This document shows positions 60,801-64,000 of a stretch of DNA of 64,000 bases, piece after piece (within the stretch, counting starts at the first letter, position 1; every line of letters begins with the position of its first letter). The translations under genes and the position numbers were made by a program. The DNA is taken from NCBI GenBank assembly GCA_023627715.1, contig JAMAHW010000005.1, positions 682,001-746,000 of the forward strand, read 5' to 3'. Origin of the DNA: Periconia sp. R9002. Taxonomy: Eukaryota; Ascomycota; Dothideomycetes; Pleosporales; Periconiaceae. The notes under the pieces were generated by a model, which saw nothing but the letters and a program-made list of their open reading frames with translations, had not been told where the DNA came from and searched no databases.

Positions 60801-63000
60801 CACGCCTCCGCAAAAGCAGCGATAACTTTTTCATGCGGACATCGTTCGTGGTCCGCGGGGAAGATACAGGGTTAGTGAAGATCGTTGCTTATTTCACGAA
60901 CAACCATTTTTACTCGCTGACTCTGCGCGTACCTGCTGGGGAGATTTTCCCGGCGGGCTCACGGTCCGCGTGGTTTCAATACAAGAAGGATGCATACAAG
61001 TCCAGTCATCCCAGTTCGCACATTTCAACCCTAAGCTCGCCATAATACCATCTCTCTCCAGGAGAAAATGGTGTTGAAATTTTGTACTTGCTGCGATCAG
61101 CGCCTTGCAGCGCGATCTGATCTCTTGCTCAAGCCATTGCATCTTTGATAGTCAGGAACATGACGTCTAAAAACATGACGCTCGTGTCCATCGTATGATC
61201 GAACCTTCGTATAGACAGTTCTGGGCCGTAGCTGAGTCTTGACGCCCGTAAGCAATTTGTTTGCATTTTTGTTTTCACGGGCGGCATCCACAACACTGGG
61301 TGCTTCATGACTGCGCTGTACGCAGTGGACACCTCAGGATATGGCCATTCCAGCTGGCTGGATTATGCAAGCAATCAATCACCACAAAACGATCAACTTC
61401 AGTGTGGTGTAGTCTAACACCCAACTCCGAACTTGTGACTGGTGGACAAATGCTTTCCAAGGGATGTTCGGGCTCGCTCTTACCCGCATGCAAGATGAAA
61501 TGCGCGGTGGAGCTGAGGCTGGCGTCATCGTATGGGTATTGGTTTTCATGGTAAGACCTGTAAGATTGGTCTTTTGTTTGCCTCGGGCGCTCTCAATAAC
61601 AGTGTGTTGTGTAGTTTTCACAGCATAGGGCGAGAAGAAGGCCCCCACCATGTGAAGCAATTGAGCGTAGATTGATAATTTTATGGTAGCTTCCAGAGTA
61701 CTGTAGAGCAACTGCCGAGATTCAGAGAGACCCAATCCCCGGACAATAACGCCAGAGTGTTGAAGGAAATGTACCACGAGGGTCCTAAAATCAAGGTCAA
61801 CGATTTCGGCGCTGCTAAAGTCTTCACAATAGCAGAGTAGCAGCTTGAGAGAGGCTCTTCCTCTGTTTTTTGATTGAACTACATATCCTTCGATCCGAAT
61901 TTGCAGTTACGGGGGAGATGTCATGATACGAGCTCACCTCAAATTTCAAATATTTCCGGTGGAGGGTAGAGTGAGGATTCCGCTGAAAAAGTTTTTTCAT
62001 CGATTACCAATATTGCGTGGTCCCCTAGAACGTACTGGCAATTCCGCAAAGAACGAACGAAGATGCTTGAAGCACCACGTGGTGGACGCGTTGTCAACAC
62101 AACGCAAATATTACCGGATGTGTCGAAATCTTGCATACTCTGAATACAGTGCTTCCTCGACCGGAAGAAAATACCAGGGCCACTGTTCGGGTTGAAAAAT
62201 GCCGTGGACTATGTTTACGATTGCGACCCGGCCCCATCCTCACTCAGCCGCTCTTCTCTGCGGTTTGCGGCTGGAATATAGTGGGCGGCGGAAAACGCCT
62301 ACAGTTCAAAGATCGCGTCCAAAGCATCGGGAATGGATAGAGCATAAGGTGCTTGCATATCTGCATGTTGGATGTGAGGGTGTAGGCGAAGGCCTAACGG
62401 AGCGCTCCCCAAGGACAGGTGCAGCTTGTGCAGGAGGTCTGGTACGGCCTTAGCATGGCCGAGGCTCCTGCAAGTAGCATCCCGTTTTTTGAATGAGTGC
62501 ATGCCTCGAAATGACAGGGTCAAAGAGTTGGGCGGCAATAGGTGGCAGCTTTTTGCAATGTCCATGCGGCAGACTGTAAAGTTGGTTGCTGTATTCCATA
62601 ATCGATGTATGCGTTCCTAGTAGCAATCGCAAAATCTGGAGGCACCGGCAGTGAGCACAAGGCGTATGTGCAGTCGAGAGCCATGTCCTAGATATTGTAC
62701 AGGGGTCATAACCGATTGTAGGATATATTCGAAAGTGCTAGACCGACGACCAAGTTTTTGACCAAAATAAATCGGGATGAAAAGGCCGGTCTATGCCAAG
62801 AGCGGCCCAACACCCATGATATTGAAAGGTACTGGAAAAATCTTGCATCGAATATGTTCTGCCTAATTGAGAACGTGCCTGGCTATCTTACCGAAGCTTG
62901 AACGTATTTAAGTGAATTGCACCTACATCTCTTGGGGTGAACCGAGCCAAGCGCACTGATCTTTACCCATCATTCTTTGATCTTTTTGACCATTATCGTC
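57824..63000. other. Gene-poor interval between ega3 and uge3 (sph3 not recognisable)
   Basis: A 5.2-kb gap. No GH135/spherulin-4-like sequence (expected: an N-terminal membrane anchor, then a VPLYxYP-type motif) could be read in any frame. A possible coding remnant at 58702-59236 is listed separately. Other short frames show no domain character. ACACGCGTAC near 58069 contains an APSES-type ACGCGTAC site. Base composition is near the window average, so the gap is not an obvious AT-rich repeat. Confidence 0.5.
58702..59236 (-). pseudogene. Decayed coding remnant, possibly an acetyltransferase-like fragment
   Basis: Two adjoining minus-strand frames are locally protein-like. The first reads PMSILLQVATLQDLEEFSRI and GARFGDPD, then after a frame change VCRKDLKTFQVCPLILWEQ and LGLGSALHTRFVYR to a stop at 58702. 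The N-terminal pattern (VATLQDLEEFSRIH) faintly resembles the start of GNAT acetyltransferases. The needed frame change and truncated length suggest a broken gene. Family call is weak. Confidence 0.25.
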
Positions 63001-64000
63001 ATGGACTACTTTTCGCTCGAAGAGGTTGAGGCTTCCTCCCCCTCAACCTTTTCTTTGTCGACTCCAGAAACACCAGAGCTTATGCAAACTCCGGATACGC
63101 AAAAGTCAACCCTTTTCGACGACGACATTGCAGCGGATCCTCTCGATATCGCGGGAGCGAATTCCTCCTTCATCATGGTGGTCGGAGGTCTTGGGTACAT
63201 TGGCTCACACACTGTCCTCGAGCTGCTGAAAGAGAACTACAATGTCCTCATTATCGACGACCTTAGCAACTCATACGAGAGTGTGCTGCACCGCGTTCAG
63301 GCATTGGCGGCAGAGCATTTTGCAACATTGGACAATCCGATGCCTTCCCTCCAATTCAGACAGCTTGATTACCGGAGCCCCATGATGAAGACGATTCTCG
63401 CAGAGTACTCCACATACACGGCGACGCAAAAGGACGCTCCTATCCGCACTGGATCCAAGTCTGAACACAGCCCATTCTCGGCTCTGCATCGCACTGACTC
63501 GGGTATCGATATGCCTGAGGATGACGTTCCGGAAACTGTGCTCACGAGAGTCTCTCGAATCTCTGGTGTGATTCATTTCGCCGCATATAAATCCGTCGAA
63601 GAGAGCATTCGAATGCCGTTGAAATATTATAGCAACAACGTCTGCGGTCTAGTAGACTTCCTCAGCCTGCTCGAGGAGTTTGGGATTAAAAATTTTGTTT
63701 TCTCTTCATCGGCGACTGTCTACGGAGAGGGGGCCAACTGCGGTGTTCCTCTTCGTGAAGAGCTTTGCGTACACCATCACGAAACTTATAGAGACTCGAA
63801 CGGGGCGGAGCGTCACGCAATCCCGGGTGTGATGGGCTTAACTTCTCCATATGGTCGATCCAAATTCATGTGCGAAAACATCCTCGCTGATATTGCGCGA
63901 TCGGACCCATCCTGGTCCATCACAGCCTTGCGATACTTCAATCCTGTATGTCGAATCATCTGATAGCATTGGGAATACAACTAACAGGATATGATAGGTC
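63001..64000 (+). CDS. uge3: UDP-glucose 4-epimerase (cut off by the window end)
   Basis: Exon 1 is 63001-63945 (315 residues). A 52-nt intron follows (GTATGT, AACTAACAG branch region, ATGATAG at 63996-63997), and exon 2 starts at 63998, continuing YFNP-V before the window ends. ATG 63001 is preferred. NAD-binding GGLGYIGSH is at residues 62-70, the catalytic SSATVYG near 236-242 and Y284-x3-K288 in SPYGRSK. Residues 1-58 are an acidic Ser/Thr/Pro-rich extension before the Rossmann fold, and about 40 residues (TATQKDAPIRTGSKSEHSPF and onward) are inserted before the VIHFAAYKSV strand. The enzyme interconverts UDP-Glc/UDP-Gal and, in this subgroup, UDP-GlcNAc/UDP-GalNAc, supplying substrates for galactosaminogalactan. 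Location beside gtb3, agd3 and ega3 supports the uge3 assignment over a Leloir-pathway GAL10-type role. Confidence 0.85.

Noticed and set aside
61730..61845. A DFGAAKVF-like string resembling a kinase DFG motif
   Set aside because: The frame is open for only about 30 codons and no other kinase motif lies nearby.

Overview
This window comes from a filamentous ascomycete (Pezizomycotina), probably a dothideomycete. Genes have short GT..AG introns (mostly 45-250 nt), several with CTAAC-like branch sites just before the acceptor, and C-rich leaders before start codons. The gene content is fungal: a Crh cell-wall transglycosylase, bZIP and SET/TPR proteins, an OTT_1508-type deaminase, an NRPS-like adenylating enzyme and a galactosaminogalactan locus. 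There is no bacterial operon structure and I saw no tRNA or rRNA. The class-level placement is inference.

Left part (1-9.2 kb): housekeeping-like genes. These are a helix-turn-helix-like hypothetical protein (possibly 5'-incomplete), a Crh-type GH16 glycosidase/transglycosylase with a C-terminal membrane anchor, a conserved hypothetical protein and a TPR-SET protein. Middle-left part (9.2-23.3 kb): gene-poor, AT-richer, accessory-looking DNA. It holds a deaminase-like protein, an atypical kinase-like protein, a Ser/Thr-rich orphan whose promoter has tandem TATA-containing repeats, a small Cys-rich protein, an adenylation-domain-only NRPS-like protein and degenerate coding patches. From 23.3 to 39.3 kb: a 30-residue membrane microprotein too short for normal gene calling, a 2-oxoglutarate/Fe(II) oxygenase with a 909-nt intron, a bZIP factor, a 6-kb gene desert, an intracellular GH1 beta-glucosidase and a DUF1479 dioxygenase-like protein.

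The main system is at 40-64 kb: a galactosaminogalactan (GAG) exopolysaccharide locus. It has a giant multipass GT4 glycosyltransferase (gtb3, minus strand, about 3,134 aa in seven exons). A 1.7-kb intergenic region carrying three near-adjacent palindromes separates it from the divergent secreted CE18-type deacetylase (agd3). Further right are a membrane-anchored GH114 endo-galactosaminidase (ega3) and a UDP-glucose 4-epimerase (uge3) running off the right edge. In the established Aspergillus pathway, the epimerase makes UDP-Gal/UDP-GalNAc, Gtb3 polymerises and exports the chain, Agd3 partly deacetylates it outside the cell, and Ega3 (with Sph3) trims it. The fifth canonical gene, sph3 (GH135), is not recognisable in the 5.2-kb interval between ega3 and uge3, where I recall it sitting in Aspergillus.

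Intron positions were inferred by eye from reading frame and splice motifs. Family calls rest on motif recognition, not on searches.
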